A stretch of 64,000 nt of DNA from Rhodospira trueperi (GCF_900101965.1 NZ_FNAP01000011.1:62001-126000); one strand, 5' to 3'. Positions 55,847 to 64,000 are shown, counted from the stretch's first letter. Numbers and translations: made by a program. The notes: generated by a model from the sequence alone, not told the origin.

Positions 55847-57544
55847 ATGCTCTCGATGATCTCGCGTGTGGGCACCTTCGCCCAGAGAAGTTCGCTGGTG
55901 CAGCAGATGACCACGCTGCAACAGCGCATGTACGAATCGCAGACACAGCTTGTGACCGAAAAGAAGTCGCAGGACTACACCGGCATTTCGTCCGCCAGTT
56001 TCAGGCTGGTCAGTGTCGAGACAGAATTGTCCGGCGTACAGCGCTTCCGCCAGACGAACGCGATCGCTGAGACGCGGTTGAGCGTCATGAACACGGCGGT
56101 CACGGGCATCAAGGATTCCCTGCATTCCATGCGCGACCAGATCAACTCGCTGGATGTTCTGAGCATTAAGAACAACGTCCTGAACGGGGATGAACTGGAC
56201 AAACTGGAGAGCTTGCAGCAATTCGCATTCGGTCGCCTTCAGGAAATTTCGTCTCTTTTGAACTCAAAAGCTGATGATGACTATCTCTTTTCTGGCGGCC
56301 GCACGGACAGGACCTCTGCCAAACTCCCCTTTGGATCGCTAAAAGAGTTCCAGGACTTCTACGACGGGACGACGATTACCTATCCAGGATCGCGCATCAA
56401 TGACACCCTCCCGTCGGCCAGCCAGGCACGCGGGGCCCACGTCGCCAACGTCGAACTGAAACCCGCCGAATACACGCCGCCCCTGGTGGCCGGCGGGGGA
56501 CCGCCGCCGGCGACGCCCTATACGCTCACCATCAACCCTGTCACGGCGTTCGACAACATTCCGGCGGGAAGCACCATTCGCCTGACCGACGGCAATGACG
56601 TCACCGACGTGTACACGGTCCTCTCCAACGCCGGGGCCGGCACGCTCGAACTCAGCGGCGGCCAGAACGGAAAGGATCCGACCGCCGACTTCGATCTGGC
56701 GTCCGTGACCGTCGAAACCATCACATACTACGGTGGCGACGACCTGGAGCTTGAGCACCGGATCAGCGAACAACGGACCCTGGAACTCGGCATCAACGCC
56801 AAAGATCCGGCGTTCGAGAAAGCCATACGCGCGCTCGGCATTCTGGCGCAGGGCAGCCTGACGCATGACGTCACCGCCAACCTGGGCACTCTGACATTCG
56901 ACGAGGCCCCGCCGGGCGCGCTGCTCGCCAACCCGGACCCGCCGACGCTGGCGCTGGGGGACATCACCGGCGGCTGGGTCCAATCCGATCAGTTGAACGC
57001 CTTCGACGACATCCAGGTCGGAGAGACGGTTTCGTTCAGCAGCGACCGCAACAACTTCGAGAACGGCGACAAGGCGTTCAAGGTCGTCGGCAAGGACAAT
57101 GACGGTGTGGGCGTGTCGCGTCTGTATTTCGAGGCGGTGCCGGACTATGACGTCGTCGATATCGCGGGGACCGGAACCACGGAAACCCTCGACACCACGA
57201 CGGATGCCCAGGTCTTCACCAGGGCATTCAAACCGGACCGTATCCGGGATGCCCTCGCCCTGCTGAACGACGCCATCAATCACAACGCCACGTCGTCGGA
57301 AATGAGCAGCGACATCGAGGAAATTTCTCAGCGCATCGGATACATGCAGATCACGGTCGATACGGCCCTGGAGAATTCGCTGGGCTACGAGACGTTTCTG
57401 GAAAACCGGATCGGCGCCTTCGAGAACGTGAACACCATGGTCGCGGCCGCACGGCTTCAGGACGATGTCCGCGCCCTGGAAGTCTCGTACCAGAGCTACG
57501 CCCGCGTCAGCCAGCTCTCGCTGCAGAATTATCTGGCGCTGTAG
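55847..57544 (+). CDS. flgL: FlgL hook-filament junction protein
   Basis: 565 residues, larger than the usual 300-400. The N-terminal flagellin-like helix MISRVGTFAQRSSLVQQMTTLQQRMYESQTQLVTEKK and the C-terminal helix RLQDDVRALEVSYQSYARVSQLSLQNYL are present. A long variable surface insert (about 170-470) contains a Pro-rich stretch and beta-type repeats. Last gene of the flagellar run; about 115 bp separates it from flgK. The junction with the convergent MlaD gene is only 30 bp. Confidence 0.92.
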   Translation: MLSMISRVGTFAQRSSLVQQMTTLQQRMYESQTQLVTEKKSQDYTGISSASFRLVSVETELSGVQRFRQTNAIAETRLSVMNTAVTGIKDSLHSMRDQINSLDVLSIKNNVLNGDELDKLESLQQFAFGRLQEISSLLNSKADDDYLFSGGRTDRTSAKLPFGSLKEFQDFYDGTTITYPGSRINDTLPSASQARGAHVANVELKPAEYTPPLVAGGGPPPATPYTLTINPVTAFDNIPAGSTIRLTDGNDVTDVYTVLSNAGAGTLELSGGQNGKDPTADFDLASVTVETITYYGGDDLELEHRISEQRTLELGINAKDPAFEKAIRALGILAQGSLTHDVTANLGTLTFDEAPPGALLANPDPPTLALGDITGGWVQSDQLNAFDDIQVGETVSFSSDRNNFENGDKAFKVVGKDNDGVGVSRLYFEAVPDYDVVDIAGTGTTETLDTTTDAQVFTRAFKPDRIRDALALLNDAINHNATSSEMSSDIEEISQRIGYMQITVDTALENSLGYETFLENRIGAFENVNTMVAAARLQDDVRALEVSYQSYARVSQLSLQNYLAL

Positions 57545-57574
57545 GGATGCGGCAGCCGAGCCGGGCGGCGGATC

Positions 57575-58036
57575 CTATCCGCCGCCCCCGGCCGGCTGGG
57601 TGGCCAGGAAGATGATCTCGCCGACCAGATCCTCCAGCGACTGGTAGTTCTCCGTACGCGCCAGTTCGGCGTCCGGTTCGAGCATGTCGTCGGACGAGCC
57701 CGGAATCAGCTTGATGTAGCTGCCGCCCAGCAGGCCGTCGCTGGCAATGGCCGCTCGGGTATCGGTGGGCAGGCGCACGCTGTCCAGCACGCTCATGTCC
57801 ACGACCGCCTCGAAGGTGTCCGGATCCAGCCGCTGGCCGGTGACGGAGCCGACCTGGATGCCGGCGAGACGAACCTCGCCACCCACCGACAGGCCGCCCA
57901 CCTTGGTGAAGCTGGCGTGGAGCGGATAACCCTGGACCTGACGCAGATCGGCGGTGGTGGTAGCGAACACCAGAAACACGGCGGCCACAAGCAGAACCAG
58001 AGCCCCCATGATGGTTTCGAGGGGATTGCGGTTCAT
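57575..58036 (-). CDS. mlaD: MlaD-family protein (MCE domain), copy A
   Basis: 153 residues: one N-terminal membrane helix (TIMGALVLLVAAVFLVFA), then an MCE domain (LHASFTKVGGLSVGGEVRLAGIQVGSV, ALPTDTRAAI-type VRLPTDTRAAIASDGLLGGSYIKL). MlaD hexamers carry phospholipids between membranes in the Mla system. No mlaE or mlaF is adjacent. It lies 203 bp downstream of a second MCE gene, with a repeat element between. Confidence 0.92.
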   Translation of the reverse strand: MNRNPLETIMGALVLLVAAVFLVFATTTADLRQVQGYPLHASFTKVGGLSVGGEVRLAGIQVGSVTGQRLDPDTFEAVVDMSVLDSVRLPTDTRAAIASDGLLGGSYIKLIPGSSDDMLEPDAELARTENYQSLEDLVGEIIFLATQPAGGGG

Positions 58037-58104
58037 GGTTCGGTGTGTCCTCTCCCATCTTGTTCCCAGGTTCCGCGATCCGGCCCCGGTTCAGCAACCG
58101 CATC

Positions 58105-58192
58105 GGGTGGAGTGAGCGGAGCGACCCCCAACATCGTCCGGGCCAATCGGCCAAACCCGTTGGGATTCGGCGCCTCGCGCCTCGCCCCAACC
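58105..58192. repeat. degenerate inner-palindrome (GGGGTGAG-type) element, copy 3
   Basis: GGGTGGAGTGAGCGGAGCGA on the left and GCCTCGCCCCAACC on the right, with CCCCCAAC and GTTGGGATTCGG inside, match the core of the composite elements at 2.0 and 30.5 kb. Typical outer arms are not obvious. It sits between the two mlaD-type genes. Confidence 0.55.
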
Positions 58193-58239
58193 AACGACTC
58201 GTCACCCGTCGCCAACGCCCCCATGAAACGGTTCCCGGT

Positions 58240-58737
58240 TCAGTACCCCACAGGCTTGGAGGGGTCCAGACCGCGTTCCTGTTTGGCGCGGGCGACGATC
58301 TTGGCCAGCAGGTCCTCGATAATCACCGAATCCTGCGTGTAATCAAAGCTGTCCCCCGGCTCCAGCGCGTCCAGGGCTCCACCCGGTTCCAGTTCGACGA
58401 ATTTGCCGCCCATCAGGCCGTCGGTATGGATCATCGCCGCGGAATCGACCGGCACCTCGACATCGCCGTTGATACGGAAGGTCACCACGGGGCGATAGTA
58501 CGGGCCCAGTTCCATGGCCACCACCTCGCCGACGGGCATGCCGGCCATGCGCACCGGCGTCCCCGGGGCGATGCCGTCGGCCTGTCCGAACCGGGCCGTC
58601 AGCTCGTAGGCGCCATCCTCGCGCAACGGCCCCGTGTTCCGGTCGCCGACCCCGGAGGAACTGTAGGCAAAGACCAGCGCGGCCGCCACCAGAACCGCCG
58701 TTCCGACCATGATCTCCCGCCGCGCCTCGGTGGTCAC
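58240..58737 (-). CDS. MlaD-family protein (MCE domain), copy B
   Basis: 165 residues from a GTG at 58737 with GGGAG upstream. One membrane helix (EIMVGTAVLVAAALVFAYS), then an MCE domain (LTARFGQADGIAPGTPVRMAGMPVGEVVAM, DSAAMIHTDGLMGGKFVELEPGG). The acidic C-terminal tail and the sequence differ clearly from copy A, so this is an ancient duplication and mixed hexamers are conceivable. Downstream of the NDUFA12 gene by 41 bp. Confidence 0.92.
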   Translation of the reverse strand: MTTEARREIMVGTAVLVAAALVFAYSSSGVGDRNTGPLREDGAYELTARFGQADGIAPGTPVRMAGMPVGEVVAMELGPYYRPVVTFRINGDVEVPVDSAAMIHTDGLMGGKFVELEPGGALDALEPGDSFDYTQDSVIIEDLLAKIVARAKQERGLDPSKPVGY

Positions 58738-58778
58738 GATCCGCGCTCCCGTCGTCCCAATCCGTTCGCCGTCCTTGA

Positions 58779-59117
58779 TCAGGTGCCCGGGGTCCAGGCC
58801 TCGTAGTCGCCGCTGGCCGGCCGGCGCCGGCCGCCGCGTCGCTCGTCACCGGTGGGCACATAAGCCGCCGGTGTGCCGGACAGATTGGGGACGTGCGGCT
58901 TGGCCCAGGGCCGATCCGTGACCTCAAGGGGCGCATCCACGGTGTGGTGCAGCCAAGCGTGCCACTCCGCCGGCACCTTGGACGGCTCCGGCACACCGTT
59001 GTAGGCGACCCAGCGCTTGGGCCGCCGGCCCTTGGGCCGGCCGCGTTCCTCGAAATAGACGTTTCCAAACGTGTCGGCGCCGACGCGGCGCCCCTTCAGG
59101 GAAAGACCGAAGGGCAT
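58779..59117 (-). CDS. NDUFA12-family accessory subunit of complex I
   Basis: 112 residues. The diagnostic stretch is GNVYFEERGRPKGRRPKRWVAYNG, followed by SKVPAEWHAWLHHTVD. This accessory subunit of NADH:ubiquinone oxidoreductase is shared by mitochondria and alphaproteobacteria and binds near the 13-kDa zinc subunit. It is often found beside mlaD-type genes in this class. A longer start is possible but unnecessary. Confidence 0.92.
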   Translation of the reverse strand: MPFGLSLKGRRVGADTFGNVYFEERGRPKGRRPKRWVAYNGVPEPSKVPAEWHAWLHHTVDAPLEVTDRPWAKPHVPNLSGTPAAYVPTGDERRGGRRRPASGDYEAWTPGT

Positions 59118-59423
59118 GGTGCTGTCATCCGCTCCGCAAGAGTGATCTCGGGGATACGGAAGGTAGCTCGGATCGCCGCATCGGGGAAGGGGCATCATGC
59201 GTGGCCGACCGGTCTCTGGATGAGACCGTCACCAGGGACGCGACTCTCGGTGCGGATCCAACAGGTGCCCCAGACACGAACCGGACCGCATCAAACGGAC
59301 TTCGTATCAGGTCCCGGGGTATCAGGTCCCGGGCCGCCCGCCCGGCCATGCCCGGCCATGGTCAGCGCATCACCGGCCCCGGCGCGCATGCCGAGACCGG
59401 GATGGATGTGCCGAAGCGGACGC
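59118..59423. other. 306-bp intergenic region with short tandem duplications
   Basis: No gene supported. GCATCAAACGGACTTCGTATCA near 59289 resembles one outer arm of the composite repeats. GTATCAGGTCCCGGG is duplicated perfectly at 59304-59318 and 59319-59333, and CCCGGCCATG at 59341-59350 and 59351-59360. Confidence 0.6.
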
Positions 59424-59903
59424 TTACGCCGCAGCCGCGTCCTTGTCGGTGCTGGCGTGCGTGATCGCGGTCGGACCGGACGCGGAGGCGATTTCGATCC
59501 GGCGCGGCTTCTTCTCCTCCGGCACCTCGCGTTCCAGGCTCACATGCAGCAGGCCGTTCTCGATGGCCGCGCCGCGCACCTTGATATGGTCGGCCAGTTC
59601 GAACTTGCGCTCGAACGCGCGGGTGGCGATGCCCCGATGCAGGTACTGCCCCTCGGGCTCCGCGCGCTCCTGACGGCCGGAAATAATCAGCGTGCTGTCG
59701 TGCACGGTCACATCCAGGGTTTCCGGAGCGAAGCCGGCGACCGCCATGGTGATGCGGTAGGCGTCGTCGGAGACCTTCTCGATGTTGTAGGGCGGATAGG
59801 CGGCGGCCTGCTCGTCCAGGCGGCTGGCGGTATCCAGCAGACGGCTGACGTTGTCGAAGCCGATGGCGAAACGATGCAGAGGGGTCAGATCAAAAGTACG
59901 CAT
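59424..59903 (-). CDS. Hsp20/IbpA-type small heat-shock protein
   Basis: 159 residues: alpha-crystallin domain with YPPYNIEKVSDDAYRITMAVAGF, TLIISGRQER, the IATRAFERKFELADHIKVRGA block and ENGLLHVSLEREVPEEKK. It holds unfolding proteins for later refolding. The N-terminus MRTFDLTPLHRFAIGFDNV matches rhizobial class A Hsps. GGAGG is seven bases before the ATG at 59903 and appears sequestered by a ROSE-like hairpin, so synthesis should rise with temperature. Confidence 0.95.
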   Translation of the reverse strand: MRTFDLTPLHRFAIGFDNVSRLLDTASRLDEQAAAYPPYNIEKVSDDAYRITMAVAGFAPETLDVTVHDSTLIISGRQERAEPEGQYLHRGIATRAFERKFELADHIKVRGAAIENGLLHVSLEREVPEEKKPRRIEIASASGPTAITHASTDKDAAAA

Positions 59904-59949
59904 GTCGAAGTCCTCCTTCAGAAGCGACTTGGGCAGAAGCGACTTGGGG
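59904..59949 (-). promoter_or_regulatory. ROSE-like RNA thermometer with duplicated anti-Shine-Dalgarno arm
   Basis: In the Hsp20 mRNA leader, AAGUC-G-CUUCU can pair with AGGAGGACUU, which contains the ribosome site, leaving one G bulged; the pairing arm includes UCGCU, matching the U(U/C)GCU motif of ROSE elements. The arm is present twice because CAGAAGCGACTTGGG is perfectly tandemly duplicated at 59919-59933 and 59934-59948. The proximal copy closes a UGAA tetraloop. Confidence 0.65.
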
Positions 59950-60146
59950 ACAGCCGGGCGCATCGTGTGATCGCAACCCGGATGCCGCGGTTTGCAGGTC
60001 GGCCAAGGGCTCGCCGGCACCGCCGCGCGAGGCCTTTCGGCCGGGACCGGTCCCCGTTCGGGCAACCGGATGGCGTCGATTTGGGTTGGAGAAATCGGGG
60101 CCGCAAGAGAAAAAATCGACCCCTTTAGCCTTATGATAAGGGAGCC

Positions 60147-62300
60147 CTATGATCGCGGCGTCTTGGGCGCGGTCTTGTGGACCAGTTGTTCGTCCACCCA
60201 GCCGTCCGCCTCGGGATCGACGGGCAGCGGCGCCTCATGGTCCAACGACCCCTCGGGCAACGGCGCCGTGGCGCCGGACGCCTCGTCCTCTCGTGGCCCG
60301 TGCTCGACCTCGGGTTCACCGCCCCCCTCGGTCGTCGCCCCCTCGGTCGTCGCCTCGTCGGGGGCGCCCTCGGTTTCGCTGGGGGATCCGCCCCACAGCA
60401 CCTCATGGATCGGCTGCGGCCCCTTGATCCCCTTGAGGGTCTCGGTGCCCCGATCCGCGAACCGCAGGTCCGTATCCGCGCACATGTCGCGCACCACCTG
60501 GGACACCATGATCTGGTCGGCATCCGCCTTGGCGCAGACGCGCGCGGCGATGGTCACGGCGAGCCCGTAATAATCGTTCTCGGCGCTGATCGGCTCGCCG
60601 GCATTGATGCCGATGCGGATGCGCAACGGCATGTCCGGGTGGGTCTGGTTGTGGGCGCGCACCGCCTTCAGGACGTCGGCCATGCCCCGCACCGCGTCGG
60701 GGACATGCTCGAACGTGGCCATGATGCCGTCGCCCGTATGCTTGATTTCGCGCCCCGAGAAGCGGCCCAGGGCGGAGCGGACGGCCGAGTTGTGCGCCCT
60801 CAGGATGTCCTGGGCCTTGATGTCCCCGACCGCGCTGGTCATGTCGGTGGAACCCACGATGTCGGTGAAGACGATGGCGATGGTATTGCCCGTCACCTTC
60901 TGGGTTCTGGGGGTGTTCCAGTCCTCCACCACCATGCCCAGGTTGTCGAACGGCTCGACACCGCCGTTCAACATCAGGGTCATGGCCTCGCGTCCGTATT
61001 GCACCATCTGCGCATACCGTTCCTCTGTCAGATAGGTGTCGAGCTGGACGACGAAGGATCGTGCAAGGGCCGGGCGCGTCCCCATGATTTCGGCGGTTTC
61101 GCGCAGCAGGAGTTGGGATTCGGACCGGCTCATGCCCACCCGGTGTCCAAGAACGTCGCAGCACCCGGCCAGATAGAGATTGATGCCGAACCTGTTGTAG
61201 GTGTCCAGGTGGGAGCGGATGGTCTTGAGGGCCGAAACGTACTTGCCCAGGAACGAATGCAGGAGGTCCCGGCCGGCGGACAGCGCCGGGCTGACGGGCG
61301 CCTTCGGCTCAGCCTGCTGGTCCTGAGCGTCCGGATCGGTCGCCGCCTCTGCCTCGCCATCGGCTTCGCCCGACCGCGCCTGCTGTGGGGCCTCTTCCTC
61401 CTGGCCTTCCTTCTTCTTTTCCGCTTTTTTCTGCTTTTTTTCTTCTTTTTCGCGCTCTTTTTCTTCGCGTTTCAGCCTCTGGTATTCTTGGAGTGTCGGT
61501 GCATCCTTGGCGCTCATTTCTTCGGGGGCGGCGGCCTCTCCCGAGTCGTCCGTCGGTTCTGGGGTCGGTTCTGGCGTTCGTTTGGACGGTTCGGGTTTGC
61601 GCTCCCTCTCCGGCATGGACTTTTTCACGGCGGCCGACCTCGCGCTGTCGGCCTTGCGTTTCCGCGCCCGTGCGCTGTCTTCCAGAAACCCTTCCAGCGG
61701 GACCAGTCGCGCGGTCAGGAGGAGCCCGGTCCCCAGAACCAGAACCATGAAGGCCGCGAACAGGGTCTCCGACAACAAAATGGTGTCGATATAGACGCCT
61801 GCGTTGCGAAGCATGCTGATTCCAACCGGGATCAACGCGGTCCCGGAGGTCGCGATCACCAGACTGGCGATCACCACGAACATCAGACGGGCGACCAGAT
61901 CCCGCACGGTGCGGACGGGTTTGGGTTTGCCGAGAAGGGAATGGCGCGGCGGCTTGTCGGCCGATTCGGTTCCGAATGCCTCTTCCAGCCCCGGCGGGAT
62001 CACCGTATGGGGGCGGGTGCCGTGAAAGGCCGTCCCGCCGACAGGTCCCAGCGCCTCGCGGTCCCGTGCCCGTTCGCGTTCGCCCCGCGCCAACGGACTT
62101 CTGAAGACCGTTTGATCCGTGTATCTGTTTGTGTCCGTATTATAGGACTCCCGGATCACCTTGGTCGGACGTCGGATGCGCGCGTCAAGTTCTCGGGCCT
62201 CATCCAGCGCCTGGTTCTTTTCAGCGCTGGTGTACCGCCCATGCAGAACCCACCCGCCGTTCTCCAGCGCATAAACCTCATAATGAGCGATCGTCGGCAT
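60147..62300 (-). CDS. class III adenylate/guanylate cyclase with two membrane helices
   Basis: 717 residues. A short N-terminal domain (about 1-70, YEVYALENGGWVLHGRYTSA), then two membrane helices (LMFVVIASLVIATSGTALIPV; LFAAFMVLVLGTGLLLTARL). A very charged Lys/Glu coiled-coil-like linker with Pro-Glu repeats follows (about 225-360), then a helical domain and the cyclase domain: VFTDIVGSTDMT, REIKHTGDGIMATFEHV, IRIGINAGEPISAENDYYGL. Both metal-binding Asp are present. An acidic tail of about 85 residues ends the protein. It makes cAMP (or cGMP) at the membrane; the input signal is unknown. The ATG at 62300 follows CCCGGAACGGAT. Confidence 0.93.
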   Translation of the reverse strand: MPTIAHYEVYALENGGWVLHGRYTSAEKNQALDEARELDARIRRPTKVIRESYNTDTNRYTDQTVFRSPLARGERERARDREALGPVGGTAFHGTRPHTVIPPGLEEAFGTESADKPPRHSLLGKPKPVRTVRDLVARLMFVVIASLVIATSGTALIPVGISMLRNAGVYIDTILLSETLFAAFMVLVLGTGLLLTARLVPLEGFLEDSARARKRKADSARSAAVKKSMPERERKPEPSKRTPEPTPEPTDDSGEAAAPEEMSAKDAPTLQEYQRLKREEKEREKEEKKQKKAEKKKEGQEEEAPQQARSGEADGEAEAATDPDAQDQQAEPKAPVSPALSAGRDLLHSFLGKYVSALKTIRSHLDTYNRFGINLYLAGCCDVLGHRVGMSRSESQLLLRETAEIMGTRPALARSFVVQLDTYLTEERYAQMVQYGREAMTLMLNGGVEPFDNLGMVVEDWNTPRTQKVTGNTIAIVFTDIVGSTDMTSAVGDIKAQDILRAHNSAVRSALGRFSGREIKHTGDGIMATFEHVPDAVRGMADVLKAVRAHNQTHPDMPLRIRIGINAGEPISAENDYYGLAVTIAARVCAKADADQIMVSQVVRDMCADTDLRFADRGTETLKGIKGPQPIHEVLWGGSPSETEGAPDEATTEGATTEGGGEPEVEHGPREDEASGATAPLPEGSLDHEAPLPVDPEADGWVDEQLVHKTAPKTPRS

Positions 62301-62540
62301 GCGATCCGTTCCGGGATGGCCGATCTCGACTTGGCGCCGGAGAACCGCCACAGAGGCCAAGGATGATCCTAGAGATCGTGTCTAAAAGGTACGGCTTCGT
62401 TGGTAAAGGAACAATAGCCCTTCTCGGTGGAGGCGACAGTGAATCACCCGCCGTTGTGGCCTTGACAGCGTTCCGTGAATGCGTCCCTGTTGGAACGAAG
62501 CGGTCTGCGCCCGCGTTCAAGGATACAAGGCTCGGCAGGC

Positions 62541-64000
62541 ATGTCGGACAGGTCCGGCCCGGAGGCGGGCGACATAGATAGCGAAAACGGCCATGCCGTG
62601 CATCCCCTAACCCAGGCCCAGCGCCTGTTCGCGGCGGGCGACGATGTCGGCGTGCGCGCGCTGGCCGGCGCGCTCGGCGAGGATCAGGCGCCCGACGAGC
62701 GCGGAACGTTCATGCGCCTTCTCGGTCTGGCGGCGCTTCGTCAGGGAGACGCCAAGGCCGCCCGTGGCTGGCTGGAGGACGCCCGCGCGGTGCTCGGCGA
62801 CGCGGACGCGACACTCAACGTGGCCCTGGGCGGCGCCTGTCTGGCCGACGGCGCCTTCGGAACCGCCGAAACCCATTTCCGGCGCGTCCTCGCCCAAAGG
62901 CCTGATGCTGTTGGCGCGAATATCGGCTTGGCCTGCACGCTAGAACGGCAAAATGATCGAACCGGTGCCCTTGAGGCCTGGCGAGACGCCATGGCGGCCA
63001 TGGTCGGCCGGATGCGGGCGGACTCGGACCCCTGGATGCTGGGATTGCCGGCGGCGTTCGGCCGCGCCCCCGTGCTTGAGATGGCCGGACAGTTGTACCG
63101 GCACGGCGACGCGACCGCTGCGGATCGCCTCGTGGAACGCGTGCTGGCGATCTTTCCAACGGATGCGGCGGCCCTGGACCTGCGGCGCCAAATCCCTGCA
63201 ACAGGCGCCGAAGCCGCCGAGGCGCGGCCGGAACCGGGCGGGGACGCCGGACACGGGCCGCCGATCAACACCGACCCGGTCGCGCCCCAGTCCTTGATGA
63301 CCAAGGCGGAGGAAGCGGAAGGAGCCGGCCAGCATGACCGCGCCCGAACCCTGTTCCGAAAGGCCGGCGCGCTGGCGGTGGACGCACCCAGCCCTCTTGA
63401 GGACGAGGTGGTCTCCCTTGCCTTGGCGGCGGCGGATGCCCTGCGACGCCTGGGCGATCCCGGGCCGGCCGCCGATCTGCTGGCGCGCCTCGCGGAACGG
63501 CGTCCGCACGACCCGGAGGTGGTCCGGTTGCGCGCCCTGACGCTTCATGCGGCCGGGCAGACCGAAACAGCGGTGACCGTGATCGAGCAGACGATGGAGT
63601 CACACGGCACACCCCCGCCGGTTTCATTGCTGCTGGTCCATGCCAGCCTCCTGCGCCGGCTGGATCGACCGGACGCGGCCGCCGCGTCGTGCCGGCGCGC
63701 CATTGCCGCCAACCCCCTGGTGGGGGCGCCCTTCCATCATCTGGCCCAGATTCTGGAGCAAGCCGGACGCGGCGACGAAGCGGTGGCCGCCTGTCATGCG
63801 GCCCTGCTGCGTGGTCCGGATCAGTCCGGATGCCACAGCCTGATTGCCCGCATTCTGGAGCGGCGCAACCAGATCGATCCGGCGATCGAGCATTACGCCC
63901 GCATGCTGGAGCATCAGCCGGACAACACCGACGTTCACTTGGCGCTCGGGCAAGCCCTGCTGCGACGGGGCGACTGGGAGGACGGCTGGGAGGAATACGA
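62541..64000 (+). CDS. TPR-repeat protein, probably with a glycosyltransferase-type C-terminus (incomplete)
   Basis: At least 486 residues; the 3' end lies beyond the window. Starting MSDRSGPEAGDIDSENG, it is built of Ala/Leu-rich TPR helices throughout (for example ARTLFRKAGALAVDAPSPLE and LAQILEQAGRGDEAVAACHA). The last visible segment, LALGQALLRRGDWEDGWEEY, is the phrase that in many proteins precedes a GT9-like glycosyltransferase domain, common beside flagellar or LPS genes. The function is therefore only inferred. Divergent from the cyclase gene, 240 bp apart. Confidence 0.7.
   Translation, partial: MSDRSGPEAGDIDSENGHAVHPLTQAQRLFAAGDDVGVRALAGALGEDQAPDERGTFMRLLGLAALRQGDAKAARGWLEDARAVLGDADATLNVALGGACLADGAFGTAETHFRRVLAQRPDAVGANIGLACTLERQNDRTGALEAWRDAMAAMVGRMRADSDPWMLGLPAAFGRAPVLEMAGQLYRHGDATAADRLVERVLAIFPTDAAALDLRRQIPATGAEAAEARPEPGGDAGHGPPINTDPVAPQSLMTKAEEAEGAGQHDRARTLFRKAGALAVDAPSPLEDEVVSLALAAADALRRLGDPGPAADLLARLAERRPHDPEVVRLRALTLHAAGQTETAVTVIEQTMESHGTPPPVSLLLVHASLLRRLDRPDAAAASCRRAIAANPLVGAPFHHLAQILEQAGRGDEAVAACHAALLRGPDQSGCHSLIARILERRNQIDPAIEHYARMLEHQPDNTDVHLALGQALLRRGDWEDGWEEY

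Noticed and set aside
60129-60141. CCTTATGATAAGG dyad at the end of the cyclase gene as a terminator
   Set aside because: Short AT-rich stem without a following T-run; it overlaps the region just before the cyclase stop and is more likely chance.
59950-60146. RpoH-type promoter for hsp20
   Set aside because: CTTGCGG occurs on the minus strand but no acceptable -10 element follows at the right distance; not strong enough to list.
62097-62118. A further copy of the composite-repeat outer arm
   Set aside because: CCGTTTGATCCGTG matches the arm but lies inside the cyclase coding sequence (TDQTVF) with no inner arms, so coincidence is likelier.

Overview
The window is GC-rich, densely coded chromosomal DNA of an alphaproteobacterium, most likely in the Rhodospirillales. 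The evidence is FliX, a class-specific flagellar regulator, next to flgI; an NDUFA12-type complex I accessory subunit; a SqrR/BigR-type sulfide sensor; sigma54-type flagellar promoters; and a ROSE-like leader on a small heat-shock gene. I cannot name the genus. I saw no rRNA, tRNA, CRISPR array, insertion sequence or prophage.

Layout. 1-2 kb: late cobalamin synthesis (cobT cut by the window edge, divergent from cobS and a phosphoglycerate-mutase-type phosphatase). 2.2-5.6 kb: Tat-exported MsrP and a chemoreceptor. 5.8-8.5 kb: a minus-strand cluster of EVE protein, two YciI paralogues, gpsA and a membrane protein. 8.6-18.3 kb: one 3194-residue RTX adhesin gene with a strong terminator. 18.8-22.4 kb: a glutamine-amidotransferase-type hydrolase, a tiny orphan DUF4157 (eCIS-core) protein and a second chemoreceptor. 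22.7-24.8 kb: yebC, ruvC, ruvA (no ruvB). 24.9-30.3 kb: small membrane protein, sugar cytidylyltransferase, Fur-box-preceded membrane protein, bamD, recN. 30.6-36 kb: aminotransferase, degenerate gamma-glutamyltransferase-like lipoprotein, M48/TPR protease, small membrane protein, Asp/Glu racemase. 36.2-39.4 kb: an orphan TRAP binding protein and a SorAB-type sulfite dehydrogenase. 39.5-42.8 kb: AEC transporter, thioesterase with divergent TetR regulator, glycosyltransferase. 42.8-48.8 kb: GH114-like protein, FAD oxidoreductase, mfd. 49.2-50 kb: secreted Cys protein and sulfide-type repressor. 50.1-57.5 kb: flagellar genes fliX < > flgI-flgJ-FlgN-like-flgK-flgL. 57.6-64 kb: two MlaD proteins, NDUFA12, Hsp20, adenylate cyclase and the start of a TPR protein.

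Themes. Surface and motility functions dominate (adhesin, hook-junction genes, two chemoreceptors, BamD, MlaD, polysaccharide-type enzymes). A second theme is oxidised sulfur and periplasmic redox (MsrP, SorAB, SqrR/BigR-like sensor).

The most notable non-coding signal is a set of dispersed palindromic repeats. One is a 45-bp nested palindrome present three times, twice directly at a stop codon. Another is a larger MITE-like family with long inverted ends. There is also a separate GTAGGG-type family. The second highlight is the Hsp20 leader, where a ROSE-like anti-Shine-Dalgarno arm is present as a perfect 15-bp tandem duplication.
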